Below, one piece after another: positions 23,364 to 32,661 of a stretch of DNA of 64,000 nucleotides. Positions within the stretch are counted from its first letter, which is position 1; each line of letters begins with the position of its first letter. The notes under the pieces were generated by a model, which saw only the letters and a program-made list of their open reading frames with translations, was not told the origin of the DNA and searched no databases. A program made the translations under genes and the position numbers. The DNA comes from Paeniglutamicibacter gangotriensis Lz1y (GTDB lineage Bacteria; Actinomycetota; Actinomycetes; Actinomycetales; Micrococcaceae). Where the stretch lies: positions 186,001 to 250,000 of the forward strand of contig NZ_AOCK01000006.1 of the NCBI RefSeq assembly GCF_000348945.1, given 5' to 3'.

Positions 23364-24965
23364 GTGATTTCCGTTGCCGATTTGGAGCTGCGCGCCGGCG
23401 CACGCCTTCTTATGGAGGGCGTCTCGTTCCGCATCGACAAAGGCGACAAGATCGGCCTAGTCGGGCGAAACGGTGCAGGTAAGACCACCATGACGCGCGT
23501 TCTGGCCGGCGAATCGCTACCGGCCGGTGGCACCGTGAACACGACTGGAACCATCGGCTACCTGCCGCAGGATCCGCGTACCCCCAACATGGAACAGCTG
23601 GCCCGAGACCGCATCCTTTCGGCCCGTGGCCTGGATGTCATCGTCGGCAAGCTCAAGAAGTGCCAGGACGACATGGCGTCGGAGGACGAAGCTGTCGCGG
23701 CCAAGGCCATGCGCCAGTACGATCGCATCGAGGCCGAGTTCATCGCCGGTGGCGGTTACGCCGCCGAGTCCGAGGCCGCAGCGATCTCCAATAACTTGGC
23801 GTTGCCCGAGCGCCTGCTCAATCAGGCGCTTTCCACCCTTTCCGGTGGCCAGCGCCGCCGTGTCGAACTCGCTCGTATTCTGTACGCCGACGCCGAGACG
23901 CTGCTGCTTGATGAGCCGACTAACCACCTTGACGCCGACTCGGTGACCTGGCTGCGCGGATTCCTGGCTAACCACCAGGGCGGGCTGATGGTTATCTCGC
24001 ACGATACCGCTCTGCTTGAGGCCACCGTGAACAAGGTCATCCACCTGGATGCCAACCGCGCCACCATGGATGTGTACAACCTCGGCTGGAAGCGTTACCT
24101 GCAGCAGCGCGAAACCGACGAGCGGGCCCGCAAGCGCGAGCGCGCCAATACCGAGAAGAAGGCCGGCACCTTGCTGGCACAGGCCAACAAGATGAAGGCC
24201 CGCGCCTCGGGCGCCTCCGCGGCCCAGTCGATGCTCAAGCGCGTGGACCGGCTGATGGGCGGGCTGGAAGAAGCACGCGCCGTCGATCGCGTCGCCAACC
24301 TGCGCTTCCCGGATCCTGCACCCTGTGGCAAGACCCCGCTGATGGCCAAGGGGCTTTCGAAGTCCTACGGTTCGCTGGAAATCTTCACCGATGTGTCCTT
24401 GGCCATCGACCGCGGCTCCAAGGTCGTGATTCTGGGCCTGAACGGTGCGGGCAAGACCACGCTGCTGCGCATGCTCGCGGGGGTCTCGGATCCGGACACC
24501 GGCGATTTGGTCCCGGGTTTCGGCCTGAAGATCGGCTACTTCGCCCAGGAACACGACACCCTGGATGTGGATCGTTCGGTGCTCGAAAACATGCGTTCCG
24601 CTGCCCCGAGCCACATGGGGGACGCGGAGGTCCGCGGCATCCTCGGATCCTTCATGTTCTCCGGTGACGACGTGTCCAAGCCTGCCGGTGTGCTCTCCGG
24701 TGGCGAGAAGACCCGCCTGGCCCTGGCCACCATCGTGGCCTCCAGCGCGAATGTGCTGCTGCTCGATGAGCCCACTAACAACCTGGACCCGGCTTCACGC
24801 GCCGAGATCCTGGCCGCGCTGTCCAATTTCCCGGGCGCCGTAGTCATGGTCTCGCACGATGAGGGTGCGGTGGCCGCGTTGAATCCCGACCGGGTGGTGC
24901 TGCTTCCCGACGGTGACGAAGACCTCTGGAACGATTCCTACCTGGAATTGGTCACGCTGGCCTAA
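23364..24965 (+). CDS. ABC-F family ATPase
   Basis: A 533-residue cytosolic protein with two ABC cassettes and no membrane domain. Cassette 1 has Walker A GRNGAGKTT near residue 36, signature LSGGQRRR and LLLDEPTNHLD; cassette 2 has GLNGAGKTT near residue 360, signature LSGGEKTR and LLLDEPTNNLD. Between them lies the basic helical linker (ERARKRERANTEKKAG) that reaches into the ribosome in ABC-F proteins. Members act as translation factors or antibiotic-resistance ribosome protection factors. Nothing in context points to resistance, so a housekeeping role is favoured. The GTG at 23364 follows AAAGGG. A strong terminator follows. Confidence 0.92.
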   Translation: MISVADLELRAGARLLMEGVSFRIDKGDKIGLVGRNGAGKTTMTRVLAGESLPAGGTVNTTGTIGYLPQDPRTPNMEQLARDRILSARGLDVIVGKLKKCQDDMASEDEAVAAKAMRQYDRIEAEFIAGGGYAAESEAAAISNNLALPERLLNQALSTLSGGQRRRVELARILYADAETLLLDEPTNHLDADSVTWLRGFLANHQGGLMVISHDTALLEATVNKVIHLDANRATMDVYNLGWKRYLQQRETDERARKRERANTEKKAGTLLAQANKMKARASGASAAQSMLKRVDRLMGGLEEARAVDRVANLRFPDPAPCGKTPLMAKGLSKSYGSLEIFTDVSLAIDRGSKVVILGLNGAGKTTLLRMLAGVSDPDTGDLVPGFGLKIGYFAQEHDTLDVDRSVLENMRSAAPSHMGDAEVRGILGSFMFSGDDVSKPAGVLSGGEKTRLALATIVASSANVLLLDEPTNNLDPASRAEILAALSNFPGAVVMVSHDEGAVAALNPDRVVLLPDGDEDLWNDSYLELVTLA

Positions 24966-24975
24966 GTTCGGATCT

Positions 24976-25028
24976 GGCCCGCCTTCCCGCTCACTGCCCC
25001 ACGGCAGAGCGGGAAGGCGGGCCTTTTT
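24976..25028 (+). terminator. Strong rho-independent terminator after the ABC-F gene
   Basis: GGCCCGCCTTCCCGCTC (24976-24992) pairs perfectly with GAGCGGGAAGGCGGGCC (25007-25023), followed by TTTTT. Confidence 0.93.
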
Positions 25029-25173
25029 GTGCCCGGGCAGGCTTAGCGGAGGCATGTGGGGATCGATGCCACGAAAGATCTTGCACGTGGCTCCTGACCG
25101 GTATAGTTTTAGCGTACCGATCCCGTAGGCACCGGCTGGAACCTTGGCCACCCGCCAACCGGAGGGACCGCCC

Positions 25174-25642
25174 ATGGTTGCCATCGAATGGTCCATCGGC
25201 CCCGCAGCAGACCCCGCCGAATGGGTCGCGGCCTCCGGGCTCTTCGACTACCCGGTGACCGCGCGGCGTCCGGGAGTTCTTGGACATGCCGGGTCACCTG
25301 CTGCTGCTGGCCACCATAGGGAGTGGACGGGCCGTCGGTTTCGTCTCCGGTGTGCTGATGCGCCACCCCGACAAGGACCCTGAAATGTTCCTCTTTGAGT
25401 TGGGCGTCGACGATGCCTACAGGCGCCGTGTAATTGCCGTCGCGTCGATCCGTGCGCTGGCACGCCAAGCCGTGGACTTGGGCCGTGCGGGCATGTGGAC
25501 CGGGACCGGGAGCGGGAATGCTGCGGCACTGGCTGTCTACACGTCCCTGGGTGCCACGGTGGACACCGAATCGGTGTTCATCGAGTGGAACGACCTGGCC
25601 GAGGCCTTCGCCCCGGATGTGGCACCCCGAACGTCCTCTTAG
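25174..25642 (+). pseudogene. Broken GNAT acetyltransferase gene (frameshift)
   Basis: The ATG at 25174 has GGAGGG 7 bases upstream and opens a frame whose first 28 or so residues look real (EWVAASGLFDYPVT). The protein then continues sensibly only in the next frame: VREFLDMPGHLLLLATIG, AVGFVSGVLMRHPDK, MFLFELGVDDAYRRR, TGSGNAAALAVYTSLGA, to a stop at 25640-25642. The shift lies near 25255-25270 in a GC-rich stretch. The second part is a GNAT N-acetyltransferase. Its acetyl-CoA loop, normally R-x-x-G-x-G/A, reads RRRVIAVA, with the glycines gone, which supports decay rather than a simple sequencing error. The 120-residue downstream frame (ATG 25280 or 25286) lacks a ribosome site. Confidence 0.65.
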
Positions 25643-25660
25643 GGTTCCTCGGCGCGACTC

Positions 25661-26590
25661 TTAGTGCGAGCCGGGCACTTCTGCGTCACGTTCGGCGGCC
25701 GCCTGGCGCTCGAGCTCGTCGAGGTAAGCGTCCTCGGTGGCTTCATCGGTGGGACTGCCATCGCGCCGCACCAGCTTCTTGGGCCGCTTGCGCATCCGGT
25801 GGGCCTGATGCAACACCGGTTCCTCGCCGCGCAATGCCGCCTCGGCCCGTTCCTCACGGTCCTCGCGGTTGATCCGCGACTGTTGTTTCGCCGCATAGCC
25901 GAAGCCGATGAAGGCCAGCACGCCGAAGGCAAACCACTGCAGGGAGTAGGACAGGTGCGGTCCTTCGTCTTCCTCGGGGCGCAGCATCTGCGCAGGTGCC
26001 TCGGCCGGTGCGGGCGTTTCCAGATACATCAGCCCGTAACTGCCAGTGGAGATGTCGTAGCCCAACTGCTGCTCATAGGTGGGCAGGTCGATGGAGGCCA
26101 ACTGCCCTTCGGGAGCGCCGCGGTCCAGTGTTGGCTCGGAGGCCTTGAGTCGCACCTGTACCTCGACGGTTCCTTCCGGCGGTGCAGGGACGGAGTCGGG
26201 GCGTCCGGCCTCGTCGTTGCCGATGGGCAGGAAGCCCCTGTCGACGATGACCACGGAGCCGTCGGTCGTGCGGAAGGGAACCAACACCTCGTAGCCCGGA
26301 CGGGAACCGGAAATGCGGTTGCGGACCACCACGTCATCCTCGGGCAGGTAGCTGCCGCGCAGCGTCACCGGGGTCCATTTGCCGTCAGCGGGCAATTGTT
26401 CAAAGAACGCATCTGCCGCTTGGAATTCGATCGGCTCTGCATCGTAGTTACGCTGCACATGGGAGATCTCGGTGAGGGCCGTATCGCGCCGGTCCATCTG
26501 CCATTGGCCCAGAAAGACGAAGGTGGTAGCAAACAGGCAGACCAGCAACAGCCAGCCGATCCAGCGGGAGCTGGCCAGGAATCGATACAC
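25661..26590 (-). CDS. SURF1-family cytochrome oxidase assembly protein
   Basis: A 309-residue protein from the GTG at 26590, with AAGGAG 11 bases upstream. One membrane helix at residues 10-28 ends in LGQWQMDRR, the SURF1 signature, and a second helix at about 220-238 (WFAFGVLAFIGFGYAA) closes the extracytoplasmic domain, which contains V-VVRNRISGSRPGYEVLVPF and VIVDRGFLP. SURF1 assists heme and copper-site assembly of aa3-type cytochrome c oxidase. A charged C-terminal tail of 70 residues is cytosolic. It is downstream of a DUF3099 gene and a small Cys-containing protein in one leftward unit. Confidence 0.88.
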   Translation of the reverse strand: MYRFLASSRWIGWLLLVCLFATTFVFLGQWQMDRRDTALTEISHVQRNYDAEPIEFQAADAFFEQLPADGKWTPVTLRGSYLPEDDVVVRNRISGSRPGYEVLVPFRTTDGSVVIVDRGFLPIGNDEAGRPDSVPAPPEGTVEVQVRLKASEPTLDRGAPEGQLASIDLPTYEQQLGYDISTGSYGLMYLETPAPAEAPAQMLRPEEDEGPHLSYSLQWFAFGVLAFIGFGYAAKQQSRINREDREERAEAALRGEEPVLHQAHRMRKRPKKLVRRDGSPTDEATEDAYLDELERQAAAERDAEVPGSH

Positions 26591-26605
26591 GCTGTGTTGT
26601 TCTCC

Positions 26606-26863
26606 TTAGGAGGCTGTGCCGGGGGTCTGCTCTTCGAGGGGCTGTCGCTCCTTGAAGAGCAGACGCTCGGTGAGGTAGTTTTCAAGCCAATCCGCGTGTT
26701 CGGCGCAGGCCAGCCAAATCTTTCGGCGTTCCGGGGCGTGGATCTTGGGGTTGTTCCACAGTAATTGCACCGCCGCGTCGCTGCGGCAGCCCTTTCGTGA
26801 ACAGCGTGGGGGACCGGCCGGACCCTGGGGGCCACTGCCGCCGAGCGAATCGAAGATACTCAT
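26606..26863 (-). CDS. Small cysteine-containing conserved protein
   Basis: An 85-residue protein whose ATG (26863) overlaps the DUF3099 stop as ATGA. It has a Gly/Pro-rich start, then CSRKGCRSDAAVQLLWNNP, a helix RRKIWLACAEHADWLENYL, and a polar tail. The C-x4-C...C-x2-H arrangement could bind one zinc ion. Homologues in Arthrobacter are sometimes labelled acetone carboxylase, which this sequence does not support. Its place between DUF3099 and SURF1 suggests a role tied to the membrane or respiratory chain, but function is unknown. Confidence 0.7.
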   Translation of the reverse strand: MSIFDSLGGSGPQGPAGPPRCSRKGCRSDAAVQLLWNNPKIHAPERRKIWLACAEHADWLENYLTERLLFKERQPLEEQTPGTAS

Positions 26864-27447
26864 GTTGTCCCACCGGAGTGGCGGTGCCCGGGGGTCGGTT
26901 GCGCCGGCGTTGGGGGTTCTTCCATGAAGGCGCCATCAATGGTGGTGGGGGCCTCGGAAGGGAAATCTTCGGGTGCGTTAGCAAAGGACGTGGGTGCTTC
27001 ATGATCCTGCGGATCTAGCTCGGCTGCGTTGCCTTCGGAGATCGTTTCCCCATCCTCGTTCACGGTGAACACCTCATCGTCCGGGCGAGTGGTTCCCGCA
27101 GCGCCGGTTTGGGCACCACGGTCCGTGGTCGTGCCGGAGGCTAGCAGGCGTGGCTCGTCGCCATCATAAAACTCCGCTCGGGGCTCACGTTTGGTGAGGT
27201 CAGCACCGCCGTTGGCAATGACCACGGCAATGTAGGGAAGCACAATGGCAGCGGCCAAGAATGCCCACTGCAGCCATCCGTGGACGAAGAAGGCAGCAAT
27301 AAAGCAGGCCAGTCGCACCGACATCGAGATGGTGTATTTCATCACGCGGGAGTGCTGCTCCACGGCATGAGACTCTTGGGCCTCGGTGATTCTATGCACC
27401 GTTGGGTCTTGGTCAGGATGATGCTGATTTGTATGTGGCTCGCTCAT
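26860..27447 (-). CDS. DUF3099 membrane protein
   Basis: A 195-residue protein from the ATG at 27447. After a His/Gln-rich start, residues 35-83 hold two membrane helices with the DUF3099 pattern: Y-x-x-S-M-x-x-R-L-A-C-F-I, then LPYIAVVIANGGAD. The following 110 residues are acidic, Thr/Pro rich and likely disordered. DUF3099 is confined to actinobacteria and has no known function. It is the first gene of the leftward DUF3099-SURF1 unit, divergent from fabG. Confidence 0.85.
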   Translation of the reverse strand: MSEPHTNQHHPDQDPTVHRITEAQESHAVEQHSRVMKYTISMSVRLACFIAAFFVHGWLQWAFLAAAIVLPYIAVVIANGGADLTKREPRAEFYDGDEPRLLASGTTTDRGAQTGAAGTTRPDDEVFTVNEDGETISEGNAAELDPQDHEAPTSFANAPEDFPSEAPTTIDGAFMEEPPTPAQPTPGHRHSGGTT

Positions 27448-27621
27448 GGTTCTTCCGTCGATCCGTCACCCATCATTGTCTCACCGACCTGTGCCGGGGC
27501 ACGAATCCGGTGCTAGCTCGTGCAGCAAACACTCAGACTGCCGTCCTGCCGTCCGAGAAGACGGCCAGCGCTGCCCGCCGCCCGCACGTCGCGGGCAGTG
27601 CCAGCCCTGCCCGCGGGCTAG

Positions 27622-28610
<989 letters not shown>

Positions 28611-28890
28611 ATCTAGATCAATTTTCGACTTAGTCGCTTCCGTCCCGGGTTGCGCCAGGAGATCACCCCTCCGCACAAAAAGAGCCCCGACAAACGGGGC
28701 GAAGCCGCACAGCACCGAGTGCCACAAATCGGGGGACCGGGGGCTCTGGCGGGCAGCATTCCGGGTACGCGCTCTCTTCCAAATGTCGAGGTCGTCGCTG
28801 CAACCCAATAAACTGTTCTTGATACCGGCAAGTCGACGGGTGCAGCCGCACCTCGTAGCGGCCGGGCTACAACGGGAAGAAGACGCCATC
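28611..28890. other. AT-richer intergenic stretch upstream of yqeY
   Basis: About 280 bases with no supported gene. It contains a leftward terminator (28675-28700) but no leftward gene to go with it, so it may encode a short RNA. The rightward yqeY promoter must also lie here. Confidence 0.4.
28675..28700 (-). terminator. Leftward rho-independent terminator without an assigned gene
   Basis: GCCCCG (28684-28689) and CGGGGC (28695-28700) form a stem over a 5-base loop, and on the leftward strand the stem is followed by TCTTTTTG. AGAGCCCC at 28681 can also pair with GGGGGCTCT at 28737-28745 for a longer alternative stem. Confidence 0.7.
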
Positions 28891-29355
28891 ATGGAAACCC
28901 TCAAGGATCGCCTCCGCGCAGACATGACTGCCCACCTCAAGGCCGGCAACAAAGTGGAGCTCACCACCGTGCGCAACCTGCTCGGCGAGATTAACACCCG
29001 CGAGAAGGGTGGCAAGACCCCGGTCGAGATGGATGACTCAGCAGTGATTTCGCTGTTGCAGAAGGAAGCCGCACGTCGTCGCGAAACCGCCGTTACCTAC
29101 AAGGAAGCCGGCCAGGAGGATCGGGCTGCCGCCGAGGAGCAAGAAGCGGCTATCATCGAGGCCTACCTGCCCGCGGCGCTGAGCGAGGACGAGGCCAAAG
29201 CCATCGTCAGCGAGGCAGTAGCCACCCTTCGCGCCGACGGCTCCGAACTGGGCATGCGCCAGATGGGAGCGGTCATGAAGCTGGTCACCGAAAAAGTGGC
29301 CGGCCGCTACGATGGCAAGTCAGTGAGCAACATGGTGAAGGCCGAACTAGCCTGA
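28891..29355 (+). CDS. GatB/YqeY-domain protein
   Basis: A 154-residue all-helical protein from the ATG at 28891, with GGAAGAAG upstream. It starts with LKDRLRADMTAHLKAGNKVELTT-like text, then NLLGEINTREK, a KEAARRRE helix, an EEQEAAIIEAYLP segment and the C-terminal MGAVMKLVTEKVAGRYDGK, all typical of YqeY. The C-terminal part resembles the tRNA-binding tail domain of GatB. Family members are linked to tRNA amidation or metabolism, but the function is not settled. Length is typical. A GC-rich hairpin follows. Confidence 0.9.
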   Translation: METLKDRLRADMTAHLKAGNKVELTTVRNLLGEINTREKGGKTPVEMDDSAVISLLQKEAARRRETAVTYKEAGQEDRAAAEEQEAAIIEAYLPAALSEDEAKAIVSEAVATLRADGSELGMRQMGAVMKLVTEKVAGRYDGKSVSNMVKAELA

Positions 29356-29382
29356 TTCTAAGGCTCTGGAGATAGTCCCATG

Positions 29383-29422
29383 CCCGGTGGCGGCATCTCC
29401 GAAAGGAGTGGCCGCCACCGGG
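29383..29422 (+). terminator. GC-rich hairpin after yqeY
   Basis: CCCGGTGGCGGC (29383-29394) pairs with GCCGCCACCGGG (29411-29422), with an inner CTCC/GGAG stem closed by a GAAA tetraloop. No U-tract follows. Confidence 0.65.
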
Positions 29423-29528
29423 TGTGGCACTGACGCTGGCCGTGGAGCGCGTGCGGCAGTGCCACGAGTAGTGAAACGCCCATGCGGAAATGCACCGGGC
29501 ACAAGACGCGAGACGATGTGGGAGCTGG

Positions 29529-31520
29529 ATGACTGGCTGGGCCGGAACAAACTGGCAATTCTTTGACGACGAGGACACCCAAACCCGGATCGGGGTTACC
29601 TTCGGCCTGGGACTACTCGACGAAGAGGTCGCCGCCACCGGCACCTTGTCACTGGTGTTATCCGCCCTACGCACCGAGTTGTCTCGCCCCGTCGAGTTGG
29701 GGCCCGGCCGCACCGGGTTCCCCGAGGTCATCGTCGAGCTGGGGACCGACACCGCTACGCTCCTGGTCCGCGGTGCCTCCCAGACTGCCGCAGCCGCCTG
29801 GCGCCGACTACCCAATCTCTTTGCCGGGTGGATCGTCACCGAACAGACTTCTCCGATTCGCCCGGAACACCCGGTCTGGCCCGCCGATCTGGTCCGTCGC
29901 ACCGGCAGGAATGCTGCAGCCCTTGCCAGCGTGCAGGTCAGTGCAGCCGACGCACGAAATCGTGCCAGAGCCTTGTTGCCGCGGCTCGACCCGGGCGCAG
30001 GCAAGATCCGGTCTACATTTTTTACCACCGATGAGTCTCTCATTGGTGTCGGTTTTCGGGTCATCGAGAGCGCCCCGGGCCCGGTCCCCTCGAGCTGCTG
30101 GGCCGACGGCACCGAGAAGCTCTTGAATGGCCCGGGCCTCGGTGGCACAGGACCCGATTCCCCAGAGAAACCTGCAATCGGCAACGGGCGCGGAACCCTG
30201 CCTGCAGGCGAGGACTCGGTGTTGATCTCCACACTGGTTCCCCGCTCGGCCGCCGGCCTGGCCGCCGCTGAACTGCTGCGCACACAGCTGGCCGCGTGCG
30301 CAGCCAACGCGGGCCACGACCCGGAAGCCATCGGCATCGGGATGGTGGGCATCGGTGCCCAATTCTGCGTGTTCCTACTCTCCGAGACGGCACCGGGGAC
30401 GGCCCGGCGGCGGGTGCTCCTGGAATTCGGGCGCAGCATGTCCATGGTCCCGGATTCCTGGGTGGACGATGCGGTGCAGGAAACCGCGGAGGGGATCTCC
30501 CCGAGGCTGGCCCGCGAACGCAGGAGTCTGGGACTCGACGACGACCAGGGGGCCGACGCGGCCCAGGTGCGCCAGGCGCTGATCGAAGCGACACACTGCC
30601 TGCATTTGTCCCTGGACCCCATCGAGAACCCAAGCGCTGTGACGAAGTCGTCCACGAAGGGCGCTGAGCGCATCTTCAGGCCGCTGGCTGGCGGCACCCC
30701 TCCCATGGACCGATCCACGACGTTGGCCCTCGCAGAGGATTCTGTGGCCCTGCGAACACGCTCGGGTGGCCACGGCGGAGGGACAATAAACGAGACGCTC
30801 ATCAAGAGGGACAAGGCACTGGCTGTCTTGGTGGACCCGGCGGGGACGCTGGCGATCATCGATGACGACCAACAGGTGCTCTCGTTCCATCCGCTGCTGT
30901 TCAGGCGCAGCCGGCTGCTGCGGCAGCGCCTCGATACGCAATTGCATGGACTGCCGCACCTGGAAAACAACAACGATGCAGACCCCGCGGGCGTTTCTCG
31001 CCGCCGACGACGCGCCACGCGCCGGCCCCTGTGGCTGCTGGCCGGGGCGACGGTCGTGATCGGGTACCTGGTCGTCAGCAGTGTGCTATCGAACAGCGAC
31101 GAACCGCAGGTGACCGAGCGGATCACCATCGGGCAGACGGCGCAACTGGGCAACGGAACCACGATCACCGCCACGGGGTTCGAGAAACAGCCGAAGGCTC
31201 CGGAGGATCTTGAATCACAGGTCGCAGTGCATGTACGATTCTGCGCCGGCGGGGATACCAGCTCCGGTGATTTTCGACCGGAAACCCAACGCAGCGTCTC
31301 GCCCACCGATTTCGGCATGTTCAACGAGCAGTCTGCCGCAGCACGGCTCATCGACAGCGACGAGCAACTACGCCGCGACACCCTGGCACAGGGCCAATGC
31401 GCCGTCGGGGATCTGGTTTTCAAGGGCGTCGGGCTCGCCGTGCCACGGCTCAGCTACACGAACTCCTTGGGCGACGACGTTATCTGGTACAGCACCGGAC
31501 AGGTGCCCTCGGCACCGTGA
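29529..31520 (+). CDS. Membrane-anchored protein resembling an inactive M16 peptidase
   Basis: A 663-residue protein from the ATG at 29529, with GGGAG just upstream. The N-terminal 450 residues read like two M16-type halves: RIGVTFGLGLLDEEVAATGT followed by a helix where M16 enzymes carry HxxEH, and later DSVLISTLVPRSAAGLAAAE like the start of a second half. No HxxEH or HxxxEH motif is present, so peptidase activity is not expected. One membrane helix (LWLLAGATVVIGYLVVSSVL, near residue 510) is preceded by an Arg-rich stop-transfer segment (RRRRRATRR), so the N-terminal part is cytosolic. The last 140 residues form an extracellular domain with two Cys, resembling DUF4352-like folds. No family is firmly recognised. 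Confidence 0.7.
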   Translation: MTGWAGTNWQFFDDEDTQTRIGVTFGLGLLDEEVAATGTLSLVLSALRTELSRPVELGPGRTGFPEVIVELGTDTATLLVRGASQTAAAAWRRLPNLFAGWIVTEQTSPIRPEHPVWPADLVRRTGRNAAALASVQVSAADARNRARALLPRLDPGAGKIRSTFFTTDESLIGVGFRVIESAPGPVPSSCWADGTEKLLNGPGLGGTGPDSPEKPAIGNGRGTLPAGEDSVLISTLVPRSAAGLAAAELLRTQLAACAANAGHDPEAIGIGMVGIGAQFCVFLLSETAPGTARRRVLLEFGRSMSMVPDSWVDDAVQETAEGISPRLARERRSLGLDDDQGADAAQVRQALIEATHCLHLSLDPIENPSAVTKSSTKGAERIFRPLAGGTPPMDRSTTLALAEDSVALRTRSGGHGGGTINETLIKRDKALAVLVDPAGTLAIIDDDQQVLSFHPLLFRRSRLLRQRLDTQLHGLPHLENNNDADPAGVSRRRRRATRRPLWLLAGATVVIGYLVVSSVLSNSDEPQVTERITIGQTAQLGNGTTITATGFEKQPKAPEDLESQVAVHVRFCAGGDTSSGDFRPETQRSVSPTDFGMFNEQSAAARLIDSDEQLRRDTLAQGQCAVGDLVFKGVGLAVPRLSYTNSLGDDVIWYSTGQVPSAP

Positions 31521-31698
31521 TCAGTCGCCCGCGCCACGCCGCGCTCGACTAGACTCATTTGGAGGATTCCTACAAGGACCTTGACCGGGGCAAGCTGGCA
31601 GGATTGAAGGCAGCGTCCGGCTTCTTGTACGGACTCCCCAACGCCGGTGCGCCGGCAAGGGACCAAAATTTTCACGCAGTGATGCACAAGGAGAGTAA

Positions 31699-32445
31699 AT
31701 GACCGACCTCACGGGCAAGTCAGCAATTGTCACCGGATCTTCCCGGGGCATTGGTGCCGAAGTAGCCAAGAATCTAGCCGCACAGGGTGCCGGCGTAGTC
31801 ATCAACTACCGCCAGAAGGCCCCGCGGGCCAACAAGATTGTTGCCGGCATCACCGAGGCCGGCGGCCGCGCAGTAGCCGTAGGCTCCGACCTGACCACCC
31901 CGGAGGGCCCGACCGCATTGGTTGATGCGGCCATCGAGAACTTCGGCTCGCTCGACGTGCTGGTGCTCAACGCCTCGGGCGGCATGGAATCGGGCCTCGG
32001 CGAGGACTACGCGCTGCGCCTGAACCGTGACGCGCAGGTCTCCATGCTCGAGGCCGCCACCGCAAAGATGTCCCCTGGCTCCCGCGTCGTCTTCGTCACC
32101 AGCCACCAGGCGCATTTCATCGACCAGGTTGAAACCATGGATGCCTACGAGCCGGTGGCCCGTTCCAAGCGCGCCGGTGAGCTGGCGCTGCGTGAGTTCA
32201 TCCCGGCACTCGAGGCCAAGGGCATCGGCTTCGTGGTCGTATCCGGTGACATGATCGAGGGGACCATCACCGCGACGCTGCTGGACCGTGCCGAGCCCGG
32301 TGCCATCGAGGCACGCCGCGCCGCCGCAGGCAAGCTCTACTCCGTGGTGGAGTTCGGGGCCGAAGTGGCCGCGATGGTCACCGCCGATGTTCCCACCGGG
32401 CACACCGAATACGTGGGCGGGGCAGGGGACTTCCTGAAGAAGTAG
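31699..32445 (+). CDS. SDR-family protein lacking the catalytic tyrosine
   Basis: A 248-residue Rossmann protein from the ATG at 31699, with AAGGAG upstream. The cofactor loop VTGSSRGIG and NASGG are intact. The active-site segment reads PVARSKRAGE: lysine 157 is in place but the residue four before it is Val153, where SDR enzymes have Tyr. A Tyr is present at 150. The C-terminus (GHTEYVGGAGDF) is complete. This motif seems conserved in an actinobacterial SDR subgroup, so it is probably a real feature. Substrate is unknown, and normal oxidoreductase catalysis is doubtful. Confidence 0.8.
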   Translation: MTDLTGKSAIVTGSSRGIGAEVAKNLAAQGAGVVINYRQKAPRANKIVAGITEAGGRAVAVGSDLTTPEGPTALVDAAIENFGSLDVLVLNASGGMESGLGEDYALRLNRDAQVSMLEAATAKMSPGSRVVFVTSHQAHFIDQVETMDAYEPVARSKRAGELALREFIPALEAKGIGFVVVSGDMIEGTITATLLDRAEPGAIEARRAAAGKLYSVVEFGAEVAAMVTADVPTGHTEYVGGAGDFLKK

Positions 32446-32594
32446 GTTCCTGCTTTCCGGGTCGACATCCGGCAGGCTGACGACCGTGCATATGTTCCTC
32501 CCGATTGCGGAGGTGCGGATGCGCGGTCGTTGTTTTTGGCCGGAACCTTGCTGTGCGGCCGAAGACATCCTCCAGAGCACCCTGGTGACAGACG

Positions 32595-32637
32595 AAGAAT
32601 GCGTTCCCACCCCGTCGAGGGGTGAGAACGCATTCTT
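32595..32637. terminator. Bidirectional terminator between convergent genes
   Basis: AAGAATGCGTTC (32595-32606) pairs perfectly with GAACGCATTCTT (32626-32637), and an inner ACCCC/GGGGT stem extends it. It lies between the SDR and VanW genes, which converge. Confidence 0.85.
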
Positions 32638-32661
32638 GGTGGTGCTGTGTTAGGGAGCGGT

